Below are positions 1 through 9,581 of a stretch of DNA of 64,000 nucleotides, one piece after another (the first letter of the stretch is position 1; each line of letters opens with the position of its first letter). The notes beneath the pieces are model-generated. The model ran no database searches, had not been told where the DNA came from, and saw only the letters and a program-made list of their open reading frames with translations. Position numbers and translations under genes: made by a program. The stretch spans positions 2,108,001-2,172,000 of the forward strand of contig OZ246975.1 in assembly GCA_965232485.1 (NCBI GenBank), given 5' to 3'. The stretch comes from VXPQ01 sp965232485. GTDB taxonomy: Bacteria > Bacteroidota > Rhodothermia > Rhodothermales > VXPQ01.

Positions 1-1
1 C

Positions 2-3000
2 GACGTTACGCAGGGCGCCGACGGGTTGTATCGGCTGGACGGGCCGTACGTTCGCATTCAGGGAGACCCTCACGTCGTTCCGGCGGCGTCCACTCCCGAC
101 GCCTTTAACTTTACGCGATCAGACGATCGGTTCGAGGCCGTAAACGCCTATTATCATATCGACAAAAGCCGTCGCTACGCACAATCGCTGGATGTTGGCT
201 ATACCGTGCTTGATATTCCGATAAAAGTCGAGCCGCAAGCGTTCGCCGCCGATAATTCCGTCTACATTCCGCGGGAGCGGCTCCTTCAGTTCGGCACGGG
301 CGGCATAGACGACGCCGAAGACGCCGACGTGCTGTGGCACGAGTATGCGCATGCCTTGCTGGACCATGCGGCGCCCGGATTGATCGGTCCGTTCGAAGGC
401 AGGGCGTTGCATGAGGGTTGGGCCGACTACTGGGCTGCTTCGTATTCCCGCTTTTTGTCCGAAGAAGATCCGCGTATTCCCTCCCACGACTGGAAACGGT
501 TGTACAATTGGGACGGCAATGCATCCTGCTGGTCGGGCAGGACGCTGGACCATACGGGGCATTATGACGACGACATGGCCTATGAATCCGCAGGATGCCA
601 GGTTTTTCCTGAAATTTATCAGTGGGGTCTGTTGTGGGCCACGACCATGATGGAGATCTACTCGCATGTCGGGCGAGGCGTACTGGACCGCTTGCACCTT
701 GCTTCGCACGCCTATCTTGCTTCGGGGGGCAACTTCCGGGACGCCGCCGAGGCCCTGATCCAGGCAGACGAGGATATATATGGGGGCATTCATCTCGGCG
801 CGCTGGTTCAGGAATTGGGCGAAGCCGGCTACATCGATCCCGATGCGTATGGTCCGGTTCTGGCCCACGAGCCTCTGGAGCGGACCGAAAATATAGGCGG
901 AACGGTCGAGATACGCGTTGAAGCGAAGGGCCTTGCAGCTCCTGTGGATCGCGTATTTGTGCACTATTTGCCCGGAGCAGAGCTTCCGTGGCGCGTTTTC
1001 TCTCTGTCGCGTCAGGGCGACTCGCTGTTCGCCGGGGATTTTCCCGTGCCCGATCATTCGACGGTGGTGCGGTATTACATAGAGGCCCGCGACACGCAGG
1101 GGCGCCGCCGCCTCCTGCCTGCCCTCGCTCCGCGCACAGTATTCACATTCGATGTGGGGCGAGACATGACGGCGCCCTCCATGGTCCATGAAGCGCTTGA
1201 GCGCATTCCTGTCGCGGCCTGGCCCGCCACGCTGTACGCGGAGGCGAGCGACGACCTGGGCGTGGATTCCGTATGGGTCGAATATATGCGCCATAGCGTG
1301 GATGGCGTACGCGAACAGGGCGCATTCGGATTGACGGAGCAGGACGGGCGCTATTCGGGTCGTTTTCCGGAGCCGACGACGCCGGTGTTGGGGGGCGACG
1401 AGGTCGAGTATCGCCTTGTGGCCCGCGATGCATCCATAGCGGGCAATGAAGCCCGACTTCCCGAGGAGGGATTTTTCTCCGTGTTGCTCGTACTGGAAGG
1501 CGAATTGTATGCGTTCGATTTCGAGCGGGACGAGCCGGAGCTGACGGCGCAGGGGTGGAGCCGAGGGCCGCCTGCTTTCGGTCTTCGAATGGCGTATTCC
1601 GGCGAACATGCGTGGACTACAGCTCTGGACGGCGCCTATCCCGCCGAAGCCGGCAGCGCCACGCTTGACCTGCCCCCGGTCAGTTTGATCACGGCCAGAT
1701 CGGTCTACCTGATCTTCTGGCACTGGTACGATTTCGAGCATGGCGGCCAGGCCGCGCCCGGCATGTTCGACGACCGGGCGGATCTTCGGGACGGCGGCAA
1801 CGTCAAGGTCTCGCTGGACGGCGGCGCATCCTGGCGGGTGCTTGTTCCCGAAGGAGGGTATACCGGGAACATCGGCGGGCGCGGCGGCAATCCGCTGGCG
1901 GGCCAGCCCGGTTTCGGGGGGTACAGCTTCGGGTGGCGGCGCGAAATAGCGGCCTTGCCGATTTCCGGGGATGTACGGGTGCGGTTCGAGGCAGGAACCG
2001 ACGCAGGCAACGAGGGGGAAGCGCGGTATTTCGCGGGATGGTGTCTGGACAAGGTTTCGCTTGTGACCGAAAAGCCTCAGGATGTTGATGCGCCCTGGGC
2101 CGAAGGGTTGCCAGCGGATCGGGTCGCCCATGTGGTTGGCAGGGATATGCTGGTTCCCGCGTCGCTCCGGGCGTACGACAACACGGGGATCGAATCCGTG
2201 ATCTCCCGCTACGAAATCACCGATGCGCGCGGCGTCGCAACGGGCAATGTGCGCTGGGCCATGTCGGGAGTGGATGCGAATGTGTACGAAGGCTATGCGG
2301 CCCCTCCGCAGTCGTTTTCTGCCGGAGATCGGATTGCCTACACGATCCATGTGCGGGATTTCGACGGCAACGAAACGGCGTACGGTTCTCCTTTTGCGAT
2401 CGACTATCGGTCCGAAGCATACGCAACCGCTGCGCCCGCCAGCGTAGCCCCGGCAGGGGTATGGCGCCGTGCGGACGGAGGATGGCTTGCCCGGGACCCC
2501 GGTTCGGGCGCGTCAGGCGCCGCCGTTTCGAGCCTTGTGTTCGCGCCGGTGACCATTCCGTCGAATAGCGAATCGACGGCGCTGGAGCTTGCGCATGCCT
2601 ATGCGCTGGGCGAAAACTTCGGCGGCAACGTGAAAATCACCGAGGACGACGGCTTTACCTGGCGCGTGATTGCGCCAGGGGAGGGCTACGACGGAAAATA
2701 TGCCCCCGCAGCCGATCATCCGATGCGAGACGAAGCGGTGTTTGGAGGCGGTTCGGACGGATCGGGCACGGTTTCTTTCGACCTGACGGGGTACGCGGGC
2801 AAAGCAGTACGGCTTCGGATAGACCTTGCCCATGCGGCGTCGTTCGGCCCCGACACGGTCTGGCGCATCGGGAATATCGGGTATCGTTCCCTGTCTCCGG
2901 ACGATGCGATCGAAGTCCCGCGCGAATTGGTCCTGCATGCGAATTTTCCGGACCCGGTGCGCGCCGTTACGCACATTTCCTATACGATTCCGGGGGACGA

Positions 3001-3190
3001 AGCCATTCCGGTTCGCTTGTCGGCCTACGATGTGACCGGGCGCCGGGTCGCCGTGCTGCGCGATCAGATGGAGGAGCCGGGAACGCATACGGTGCACTAC
3101 GACGCAGGACAGTTGGCCAGCGGGGCGTACATTCTGCATCTCGAAACGCCCCGCGGCATTCGCCTCGAACGGATGATGGTTATTCGTTAG
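2..3190 (+). CDS. Secreted M36-like (fungalysin-type) metalloprotease with T9SS sorting domain, 5' truncated by window edge
   Basis: The frame is open to base 2, so the TTG at 26 is not a trustworthy start and the N-terminus lies outside the window. A zinc-binding HEYAH motif is encoded at 338-352. It is followed by EGRALHEGWADYWA (about 400-440), the glutamate-containing second motif typical of M36/fungalysin-like peptidases. The middle part is rich in beta-sandwich-like sequence with two similar blocks (NVKVSLDGGASWRVL, NVKITEDDGFTWRVI), which look like duplicated jelly-roll or MAM-like modules. The last ~85 residues (LHANFPDPV..., VTGRRVAVL, SGAYILHLE, MMVIR) form a type A T9SS sorting domain, so the protein is probably exported across the outer membrane and anchored or released. 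Family-level protease assignment is good; the substrate is unknown. Confidence 0.8.
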   Translation, partial: DVTQGADGLYRLDGPYVRIQGDPHVVPAASTPDAFNFTRSDDRFEAVNAYYHIDKSRRYAQSLDVGYTVLDIPIKVEPQAFAADNSVYIPRERLLQFGTGGIDDAEDADVLWHEYAHALLDHAAPGLIGPFEGRALHEGWADYWAASYSRFLSEEDPRIPSHDWKRLYNWDGNASCWSGRTLDHTGHYDDDMAYESAGCQVFPEIYQWGLLWATTMMEIYSHVGRGVLDRLHLASHAYLASGGNFRDAAEALIQADEDIYGGIHLGALVQELGEAGYIDPDAYGPVLAHEPLERTENIGGTVEIRVEAKGLAAPVDRVFVHYLPGAELPWRVFSLSRQGDSLFAGDFPVPDHSTVVRYYIEARDTQGRRRLLPALAPRTVFTFDVGRDMTAPSMVHEALERIPVAAWPATLYAEASDDLGVDSVWVEYMRHSVDGVREQGAFGLTEQDGRYSGRFPEPTTPVLGGDEVEYRLVARDASIAGNEARLPEEGFFSVLLVLEGELYAFDFERDEPELTAQGWSRGPPAFGLRMAYSGEHAWTTALDGAYPAEAGSATLDLPPVSLITARSVYLIFWHWYDFEHGGQAAPGMFDDRADLRDGGNVKVSLDGGASWRVLVPEGGYTGNIGGRGGNPLAGQPGFGGYSFGWRREIAALPISGDVRVRFEAGTDAGNEGEARYFAGWCLDKVSLVTEKPQDVDAPWAEGLPADRVAHVVGRDMLVPASLRAYDNTGIESVISRYEITDARGVATGNVRWAMSGVDANVYEGYAAPPQSFSAGDRIAYTIHVRDFDGNETAYGSPFAIDYRSEAYATAAPASVAPAGVWRRADGGWLARDPGSGASGAAVSSLVFAPVTIPSNSESTALELAHAYALGENFGGNVKITEDDGFTWRVIAPGEGYDGKYAPAADHPMRDEAVFGGGSDGSGTVSFDLTGYAGKAVRLRIDLAHAASFGPDTVWRIGNIGYRSLSPDDAIEVPRELVLHANFPDPVRAVTHISYTIPGDEAIPVRLSAYDVTGRRVAVLRDQMEEPGTHTVHYDAGQLASGAYILHLETPRGIRLERMMVIR

Positions 3191-3283
3191 CGGCCTGCTT
3201 GAATTTTCGGGGGAGGTGGAGCAAGCCGCGCTCCTGCGGGTTATTCTCCATCTCATTTTCCATTCGATTTTTTCCCTTGAAAC

Positions 3284-4561
3284 ATGGACTTCAAGAAAAG
3301 CGCCTACAAAGTGCGCGATCTGGACCTGGCCGACAACGGCCGCCGCGATATTGCCTGGGCCGAAAGCCGCATGCCGGTGCTGATGCGTTTGCGCGAGGGC
3401 TACGCCAAAAGCAAACCGTTCAAGGGGTACCGGATTTCCGGATGTCTCCATGTCACGAAGGAGACAGCGGTGTTGGTCGAGACCTTTGCCGCATGCGGCG
3501 CAGCTGTGGCGTGGTCGGGCTGCAATCCGCTCAGCACGAACGACGAGGTGGCCGCCGCCCTGGCGAAAGCAGGCATCGAAATCTATGCATGGCATGGGCA
3601 AAGCGTAGAGGATTTCTACTGGAGCATCGACCGTACGCTGGACAAACCGCCTCATCTCACGCTGGACGACGGCGCCGATCTGATTTTCCGGGTGCATAGC
3701 GCCTTTCCTGCGCTGTCCGATCATATCATTGGGGGCAGCGAGGAGACCACGACGGGTTTGCATCGCTTGCGCGCCATGGCTGCCGACGGCAAACTGCTGT
3801 ACCCCGTGTATGCAGTCAACGATGTGGAAACCAAGTGGGATTTCGACAATGTATACGGCACCGGTCAAAGTACGCTGGACGGCATTCTGCGCGCTTCGTC
3901 CATCCTGGTGGCCGGCAAGAATTTTGTCGTGGCGGGGTACGGGCACTGCGGACGCGGCGTAGCGATGCGGGCGAAGGGGTTGGGCGCCAACGTGATTATA
4001 ACGGAGGTGAAGCCTACCGCTGCGCTCAAGGCCACGCTGGAAGGTTGCCGGGTAATGACGATGGACGAGGCCGCTGCCGTCGGGGATGTGTTCGTGACGG
4101 CTACGGGCATGAAGGACGTGATTCGCGGACGACACTTTGCGTCCATGAAGGAGGGCGCCGTGGTATGCAACACCGGGCACTACGACGTGGAGCTGAACAT
4201 TGAGGAACTGGCCAAATTATCCAAAGACACGTTTCAGGTTCGGGAAAACAACCGGGCCTATGTGTTGAAAGACGGCAGGCAAATTTATGTGCTTGCGGAT
4301 GGTCGTCTGGTCAATCTGGCCGCCGCCGAGGGACATCCTTCCGAAGTGATGGATATGAGCTTCGCCAATCAGTTCAATGCACACCTCAATCTGGTGCAGG
4401 CGCATGAGCGAGGCGAATCGCTTGAGAATACGGTGATTGACTTGCCCAAGGCGCTGGATCAGGAGATCGCCGGGGTCAAGCTGGAGACGATGGGCATTTC
4501 GATAGACCGCCTTACCGACGAGCAGACCACGTACGCCACCGATTATTCTGCCGGGACGTAG
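3284..4561 (+). CDS. ahcY: Adenosylhomocysteinase
   Basis: 425 aa. It hydrolyses S-adenosylhomocysteine to adenosine and homocysteine in the cytoplasmic methyl cycle. Visible signatures are SGCLHVTKETAVL, the substrate-site segment GCNPLSTNDEVAAAL, NDVETKWDFDNVYGTGQS, and the NAD-binding loop AGYGHCGRGVAMRAKG. The C-terminal part carries GHPSEVMDMSFANQ and ends with TTYATDYSAGT, close to the family's usual ATDY-containing tail. The length fits the shorter bacterial/archaeal form. The ATG at 3284 is the first in-frame start and matches the family N-terminus. It stands alone, convergent with the ferredoxin gene. No SAH riboswitch could be recognised in the 93-bp leader. Confidence 0.95.
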   Translation: MDFKKSAYKVRDLDLADNGRRDIAWAESRMPVLMRLREGYAKSKPFKGYRISGCLHVTKETAVLVETFAACGAAVAWSGCNPLSTNDEVAAALAKAGIEIYAWHGQSVEDFYWSIDRTLDKPPHLTLDDGADLIFRVHSAFPALSDHIIGGSEETTTGLHRLRAMAADGKLLYPVYAVNDVETKWDFDNVYGTGQSTLDGILRASSILVAGKNFVVAGYGHCGRGVAMRAKGLGANVIITEVKPTAALKATLEGCRVMTMDEAAAVGDVFVTATGMKDVIRGRHFASMKEGAVVCNTGHYDVELNIEELAKLSKDTFQVRENNRAYVLKDGRQIYVLADGRLVNLAAAEGHPSEVMDMSFANQFNAHLNLVQAHERGESLENTVIDLPKALDQEIAGVKLETMGISIDRLTDEQTTYATDYSAGT

Positions 4562-4608
4562 CAGAACGGCCGGGCCATGGCCGGGCTCCGGAGCTGGTCC
4601 CGCCGGAC

Positions 4609-4956
4609 TTAGCCCGCATCCCAAGTGAGAATATCTTCCTCCGATTTCTCCTTGCTTTCCCACGCCTCGGCGTCCGGGAGCGAGTCGTCTTTCTCGGTGA
4701 TATTGTATCCGAGGTCGCGCCATTCGTTGGCGAGATGCTCGTTCCACTCGCGGTAGTGCGACCACTCTTCGGGCAATTCGTCGTCGGCGTAGATCGCTTC
4801 AGTGGGGCAAACCGGAACGCACGCATTGCAGTCGATGCATTCTTCCGGGTGGATGACAAGGAAATTCGGTCCCTGATAAAAGCAATCGACAGGGCACACC
4901 TCAACGCAATCGGTGTATCGGCAGTTGATGCACGGTTCTGCAACGACGTACGGCAT
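4609..4956 (-). CDS. fdxA: 7Fe/8Fe-type ferredoxin family protein
   Basis: 115 aa. Two iron-sulfur cluster motifs are visible at the N-terminus: CINCRYTDCVEVCPVDCF (first site with an extra cysteine, as in 7Fe [3Fe-4S]/[4Fe-4S] ferredoxins) and CIDCNACVPVCPTEAI. The acidic tail with WxxxNxxLAxEW-like sequence matches FdxA-type ferredoxins. It is a soluble electron carrier; the redox partner is not shown by context. It lies downstream of ruvB on the same strand. The 202-bp gap between them holds a partial copy of the dispersed repeat, whose left end is only 24 bp from the start codon. Confidence 0.9.
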   Translation of the reverse strand: MPYVVAEPCINCRYTDCVEVCPVDCFYQGPNFLVIHPEECIDCNACVPVCPTEAIYADDELPEEWSHYREWNEHLANEWRDLGYNITEKDDSLPDAEAWESKEKSEEDILTWDAG

Positions 4957-4980
4957 ATCGCGGCGCGGATAAAGAAGTAA

Positions 4981-5130
4981 AGGATACTCTGATCAAAACC
5001 ACTTTGCTCAGCACGTCGCGTTCGTACGCGCGGGACATCGTGATTGCATCGTTGAAACCAACGGAAAACACTGTGGTTTCGCGTCATGGCGTCCGCGACG
5101 CGCCCTTCGGGAGGCTGCGAGGGGAAGGCG
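4981..5130. repeat. Dispersed MITE-like repeat, copy A (right end missing)
   Basis: It starts with AGGATACTCTGATCA and shows the shared internal text of the family: ATCAAAACCACT, GCATCGTTGAAACCA, and the 16-mer GCGCCCTTCGGGAGGC at 5100-5115, which can fold as a stem capped by TTCG. Similarity to the complete copies at 20,451 and 55,009 stops around 5130, so the right inverted end is lost. It sits between the ruvB stop and the ferredoxin start. Confidence 0.8.
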
Positions 5131-5158
5131 GCCCACACAAGCAACCCGTGAAATTCGT

Positions 5159-6196
5159 TTACGGGAACAGGGGTTGCGCCTTGCCGGGCGGCTGCACGCC
5201 AAGGTGTTTGTAGGCCCGTTCCGTGGCGATGCGCCCCCGGGGCGTTCGCTCCAGAAAGGCTTCTTGAATGAGGTACGGCTCGTAGACTTCCTCAATAGTG
5301 CCGGCGTCTTCCCCGACGGACACGGAAAGATTGTTCAATCCCGTGGGACCGCCCCCGAATTTTTCGATAAGGGTCATCAGGATGCGGGCGTCCATGTCGT
5401 CCAGGCCATGTTCGTCTACGTCGAGGGCGTTCAGGGAGCGGTCCGCCGCTTTCTGGTCGATGAGGCCCTCGCCTTCCACTTCGGCGAAATCCCTTGCTCG
5501 TCGCAGCAACCGGTTGGCGATGCGCGGCGTCCCCCGGCTTCGTCGCGCGATTTCGAGGGCGCCTTCGTCCGTACTGCGTATGCCGAGGATGCTTGCCGAG
5601 CGAACGACGATGCGCCGCAGGAGCGCCGCCGTGTAGTAATCGTACCGAAAGTCGATTCCGAATCGCGCTCGCAAAGGCGCCGTGAGCAGTCCCTTCCGGG
5701 TCGTGGCGCCGATCAGCGTGAACGCGGGCACGGCAAGTTTTACGCTGCGCGCGCTGGGTCCCGAATCGATCACAATGTCGATCTGGTAATCTTCCATGGC
5801 GGAATACAGGTATTCCTCCACCACCGGGCTGAGCCGGTGAATTTCATCCACAAAGAGGATATCTCCTTCCTCCAGATTCGTCAGGACGCCAGCGATGTTC
5901 GCCGGTTTTTCCAGCACCGGCCCGCTCGTGGTGCGGATGCTGGCGCCCATCTCTTCCGCAATGATGTACGCCAGCGTCGTTTTGCCCAATCCCGGCGGTC
6001 CGGAAAGCAGTACATGGTCCAGCGTTTCGCCGCGTCGCTGCGCTGCGGTCATGAAAACCCGCAGGTTATTCTTGATTTTTTCCTGTCCGATGAAGTCGTC
6101 GAGCTTGCGGGGCCGCAGCATTTTCTCGAGGTCTTCTTCGGAATGCCGGGAATGCGGCGAAATATTTTCGGGATGTTCGGGGCGGTTCATGCGCAT
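5159..6196 (-). CDS. ruvB: Holliday junction branch-migration helicase RuvB
   Basis: 345 aa, the expected length. AAA+ motor that drives RuvA-bound Holliday junctions during recombinational repair. The order of motifs is LRPRKLDDFIGQ, Walker A GPPGLGKTTLA, Walker B ILFVDEIHRL, sensor 1 LIGATTRKG, arginine-finger region LRARFGI, and the C-terminal winged helix (GGPTGLNNLSVSVGEDAGT, then RTPRGRIATERAYKHLG). The start could be the first ATG or the ATG two codons later; both precede the conserved part. The repeat family lies on both sides of the gene (copies A and B). Confidence 0.97.
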   Translation of the reverse strand: MRMNRPEHPENISPHSRHSEEDLEKMLRPRKLDDFIGQEKIKNNLRVFMTAAQRRGETLDHVLLSGPPGLGKTTLAYIIAEEMGASIRTTSGPVLEKPANIAGVLTNLEEGDILFVDEIHRLSPVVEEYLYSAMEDYQIDIVIDSGPSARSVKLAVPAFTLIGATTRKGLLTAPLRARFGIDFRYDYYTAALLRRIVVRSASILGIRSTDEGALEIARRSRGTPRIANRLLRRARDFAEVEGEGLIDQKAADRSLNALDVDEHGLDDMDARILMTLIEKFGGGPTGLNNLSVSVGEDAGTIEEVYEPYLIQEAFLERTPRGRIATERAYKHLGVQPPGKAQPLFP

Positions 6197-6537
6197 TCCT
6201 GACGATACGGCGCCTGTCTTGGATGGTACCGCCCCAAGATACGATCTTATAAGGATACTCTGATTAAAATCACGTCAGGATGCTCTGATCAAAACCGCTT
6301 CGCTCGGCATTTCGGGATGCCCGCTGCCGGAAAAATCTCCCTTGGGGGTATGGAGAACACCGTTTTTTCGGGATGCGTCGCCATCGGATAACGTCCGCGC
6401 TTCTCGTGTGCCCGGGTGGTTTGCAAAAAATGGCACTATATTTGAGGATAACCCATATATTCCCCGAAAAGGACCGAAAGGCCCCGGGTTTTCTCGACAG
6501 CGAACGCCTTCGAAACGTTTTTTCCAGTACCCAGGTC
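6197..6537. other. Divergent ruvB/rpoN intergenic region
   Basis: This 341-bp gap holds repeat copy B and the rpoN leader. A TATATTTG box at 6437-6444 fits the Bacteroidota-type -7 consensus TAnnTTTG; a TTTG at 6420-6423 lies upstream, but the 13-nt spacer is shorter than usual, so the promoter is only tentative. An open frame runs from 6373 into rpoN, but it lies before the conserved N-terminus and was not used. Confidence 0.35.
6252..6315. repeat. Dispersed MITE-like repeat, copy B (two nested left ends)
   Basis: Two left ends of the family follow each other: AGGATACTCTGATTAAAA at 6252 and AGGATGCTCTGATCAAAACC at 6277, the second continuing into GCTTCGCTCGGC. No interior or right end follows. 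The arrangement suggests one copy inserted at or recombined into another. It lies 56 bp upstream of the ruvB start. Confidence 0.7.
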
Positions 6538-8007
6538 ATGCTGAATCTCCAGCAAACACAGCGGCTCCAGCAGAAACTGTCTCCTCAGCAGATACAGTAT
6601 ATCCAGTTGCTGCAATTGCCTACGCTTGCGCTTGAACAGCGCATTGAGGCGGAACTGGAAGAAAACCCTTTGCTGGAAGATGCGACCACCGAGGAGTTCG
6701 ACCGCCGGGAAGATATCGCAGAGGATTCCGCCGACGCGGAAACCGAGCGAGACCCCGACGAGGAATACGATTGGGGCGAACTGCTCGACAACGCCGAAGA
6801 CCTGTACGGCTACAAGGCGCGCGTCGATTACAGCCGGAACGAGGACCGGGAAGCGCCTATTGCGGCCGCCGGGACGCTAACCGAGCATCTGCGGGACCAA
6901 CTGGCGTTGCAGGACCTCACGGAGCAAGAGGAAATCATTGCCGAGCAGATTATCGGCTCCATTGACGAGGACGGTTACCTGCGCCGCCCCCTTGAATCCA
7001 TTGTGGACGATATTTCCTTCAATGTCGGGTTCACGCCTGCCCTTTCGGACATTGAAGAGGCGCTGGCCCGCGTTCAGCGCCTGGACCCGACAGGAATCGC
7101 CGCCCGCGATCTTCAGGAATGCCTGCTGGCGCAGCTTCGCGCTTTGCCGCCCGCCGCCGAGGGCCGCGACGTGGCGATTCGCATGCTTTCGGAGATGTAC
7201 AAGGCGTTCACCATGAAGCATTTCGATGCGATCCAGAAGAAGTTGCGCGTTACCGGCGAGGAACTTCGGGAGGCGTTCGATCTGATTCGCTCCCGCCTCG
7301 ACCCGAAACCCGGCGAGGGTCAGTTCACGCCCCGGCAGAATTACATCACGCCCGATTTCACCGTGGAATGCATCGACGACCAGTTCATTGTCACGCTCAA
7401 CGGGCGCAATGCGCCGCCGCTGCACATTTCACGGCAGTACCGGCAGATGCTCGAAAGCATGAAGGTCCGCAAGCCGGGGCGGTCTGTCTCGTCTTCCGTA
7501 GACGCCGACACGCGCAAGTTTCTCAAGAACAAGTTCGAATCGGCGAAGTGGTTCATTCAGTCCATCAACCAGCGCCGTCACACGATGAGCCTGGTGATGC
7601 ACGCCATCATCCGGTTGCAGGAGGATTTTTTCCGGTATGGGGAAGGATATCTGAAGCCCATGATCCTGAACGATGTGGCGGAGATCGTCGAAATGGATAT
7701 ATCGACCGTCAGCCGGGTGGTCAACGGCAAATACGCGCAGACCCGGTTCGGGGTGTACGAATTGAAATATTTCTTTTCCGAGGGTATCCGGAGCGACGGC
7801 GGAGAGGATGTGTCCAACAAGGAAATCAAGGCGATCCTTGAAGGGATTATCGGCGAGGAGGACAAGGCGAAACCCCTTTCCGATCAGCGCCTGGTGGGGT
7901 CTCTGGCGGAGCAGGGATTCCGGATTGCGCGGCGGACCGTTACGAAATACCGCGAGCAACTCGGCATACCCGCCGCCCGCCTGAGGAAGGAGATTGTGGT
8001 GGGGTGA
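6538..8007 (+). CDS. rpoN: RNA polymerase sigma-54 factor RpoN
   Basis: 489 aa. It directs RNA polymerase to -24/-12 promoters that need an AAA+ activator. The N-terminal region I is Q/L-rich (LQQTQRLQQKLSPQQIQYIQLLQLP) followed by ELEENPLLED, then an acidic region II. The core-binding region contains LDPTGIAARDLQECLLAQL. The DNA-binding helix-turn-helix segment reads VAEIVEMDISTVSRVVNGKY, and the RpoN box reads ARRTVTKYREQLGIP. The ATG at 6538 was chosen because region I starts immediately there; the upstream extension is not conserved-looking. No activator gene is present in the window. Confidence 0.95.
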   Translation: MLNLQQTQRLQQKLSPQQIQYIQLLQLPTLALEQRIEAELEENPLLEDATTEEFDRREDIAEDSADAETERDPDEEYDWGELLDNAEDLYGYKARVDYSRNEDREAPIAAAGTLTEHLRDQLALQDLTEQEEIIAEQIIGSIDEDGYLRRPLESIVDDISFNVGFTPALSDIEEALARVQRLDPTGIAARDLQECLLAQLRALPPAAEGRDVAIRMLSEMYKAFTMKHFDAIQKKLRVTGEELREAFDLIRSRLDPKPGEGQFTPRQNYITPDFTVECIDDQFIVTLNGRNAPPLHISRQYRQMLESMKVRKPGRSVSSSVDADTRKFLKNKFESAKWFIQSINQRRHTMSLVMHAIIRLQEDFFRYGEGYLKPMILNDVAEIVEMDISTVSRVVNGKYAQTRFGVYELKYFFSEGIRSDGGEDVSNKEIKAILEGIIGEEDKAKPLSDQRLVGSLAEQGFRIARRTVTKYREQLGIPAARLRKEIVVG

Positions 8008-8268
8008 CGATGCGCAGAGGCGGACGGCGCGGCGACAGTCTGCCGTCGGGAACCCGGCGTCAACGACCGTGTACGCCTCAAGCCGCTGCCTCTATTGTGC
8101 CTGTTGATGTTCCGGGCGGCAATGAGGGTGACGGGACCCTTTGCGCCAAGTCCAACGCGTCCACTGGCGTAAAGAATACGCTGGGGAGCCGACAGGTGAT
8201 GAAGCACGGCTTCTGTAAATTGCTCAACTCTTTTGCTTTTGTGGGCTGACTTGATTGGGAAAATTGAG
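8008..8268. other. rpoN-to-island spacer, no gene assigned
   Basis: 261 bp between rpoN and the AlbA_2-domain gene, marking the left edge of the accessory island. Short minus-strand open frames exist, with a stretch reading LGAKGPVTLIAARNI that could be a relic of a coding sequence, but no family was recognised and no terminator with a clear T-run was found. Confidence 0.3.
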
Positions 8269-9528
8269 ATGTTTGCAACGCGCAGCGAGTTGCTGGAGAA
8301 AATAGGGCTTGGCGAAGACAGCTTCCTTGAACTCAAGGAGGTTCACTTTGCTGGCGCAAAAATCCGCGGTCCGGAACAAAACGACCTGGCCGATGAGCTG
8401 GCGGCTTTTGCCAACGGCAGCGGGGGTGTGTTGCTGCTGGGCGTGCATGACAAAACGCGGGAGGTTCTGGGGATTCCACTTGAACGGCTCGACGATGTAG
8501 AGGCGCTCGTTCGCCAGGCTTGCGCGGATTCGATCGATCCGCCCTGTGTCGCTACGATTGAGCGAATATCGTTGCCCGACAACGTCGGAGTAGAGCAGCC
8601 GGTAATTCGCGTCGGGGTGCCGCGTAGCCTGTTTGTGCATCAAAGTCCGGGGGGGTACTACCGACGGGTTGGTTCGTCCAGGCGTCAACTTCCGTCAGGC
8701 GAATTGGCGCGCCTGTTTCAGCAACGTAGCCAAACCAGACTGATTCGCTTTGATGAATCGTCTGTTTCATGGGCGGGGATGGCAGACCTGGACGAAAATC
8801 TATGGCGGCGATTCGTGACGCCCCACTCGGACGACGCCCCGGAACTGTTCCTGTCGAAACTTGGCATGGCCGCACAAGACGAAAAGGGCGTTTGGCGACC
8901 GACCGTTGCTGGTCTGCTCATGGCGTGTCGGAATCCTGAGGCGTTTATGTCAACCGCATTTATTCAGGCGGTTGCGTACCGGGGAACGTCGGTTGCATCC
9001 CGCGGAGTATCCTCGTACCAACTTGATGCACGCGACCTCACCGGGCCGCTGGACGAGCAGATTATGGATGCTTGTCATTTCGTGAGGAAAAACATGCGCG
9101 TGGCGGCCAGGAAGAGCGGGATGGGTGGGCGACAAGATTTGCCGCAGTACGACATGGCGGCGGTTTTCGAGGCTGTTACCAACGCTGTGGCGCATCGGGA
9201 TTATTCTGTGACGGGGAGCAAGGTCCGCCTTCGGGTGTTTGCAGATCGCCTGGAGTTGTACGCGCCTGGAATGTTGGCGAACGGCATGACGCCGGAAAGC
9301 CTTCCGTTCCGGCAGGCGGCTCGGAACGAGGCCGTGGCCAGTCTGTTGGCGCGTTGCCGGATCGAGCGGGAAGATTTGATCGATCACCGCACCTACATCA
9401 TGGATAAGCGCGGGGAGGGCGTACCCTTGATTTTGTCTCGTAGCGAAGCGCTGTCCGGCCGCTTGCCCGAATATCGACTGATCGCCGAGATGGAACTCAT
9501 GTTGACGATTTGGGCAGCGGATGTATAG
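8269..9528 (+). CDS. AlbA_2 (Schlafen-type) / ATP-binding domain protein, putative transcriptional regulator or defence ATPase
   Basis: 419 aa. The N-terminal ~130 residues match the AlbA_2/Schlafen-AAA_4 type: FLELKEVHF, DLADELAAFANGSGGVLLLGV, then YYRRVGSSRRQLP. The C-terminal half has a GHKL-type ATPase signature (VFEAVTNAVAHRDYSVTGSKVRLRVF, ADRLELYAPGML) as in COG2865 proteins. Such proteins are annotated as regulators and are common in accessory islands, sometimes with phage-defence roles; the function here is not shown. The ATG at 8269 was preferred over 8233 because the FATRSELLEKI segment begins the recognisable domain. The gene stands alone between rpoN and the restriction-modification locus. 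Confidence 0.75.
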   Translation: MFATRSELLEKIGLGEDSFLELKEVHFAGAKIRGPEQNDLADELAAFANGSGGVLLLGVHDKTREVLGIPLERLDDVEALVRQACADSIDPPCVATIERISLPDNVGVEQPVIRVGVPRSLFVHQSPGGYYRRVGSSRRQLPSGELARLFQQRSQTRLIRFDESSVSWAGMADLDENLWRRFVTPHSDDAPELFLSKLGMAAQDEKGVWRPTVAGLLMACRNPEAFMSTAFIQAVAYRGTSVASRGVSSYQLDARDLTGPLDEQIMDACHFVRKNMRVAARKSGMGGRQDLPQYDMAAVFEAVTNAVAHRDYSVTGSKVRLRVFADRLELYAPGMLANGMTPESLPFRQAARNEAVASLLARCRIEREDLIDHRTYIMDKRGEGVPLILSRSEALSGRLPEYRLIAEMELMLTIWAADV

Positions 9529-9581
9529 CGGCCCGCGGCGATGCGGGCTGTCAAGTAAATACTAAACCAGGACACTTCAGT

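Noticed and set aside
119..2350. Long minus-strand frame of 743 codons
   Set aside because: It is antisense to the M36-like protease with its clear motifs; open only because of high GC and codon bias.
3191..3283. Possible SAH or SAM riboswitch before ahcY
   Set aside because: The 93-bp leader shows only a small GGAGC/GCTCC hairpin; the conserved riboswitch core is not recognisable.
2513..4180. Minus-strand frame of 555 codons across protease end and ahcY
   Set aside because: It spans two real plus-strand genes and resembles no family.
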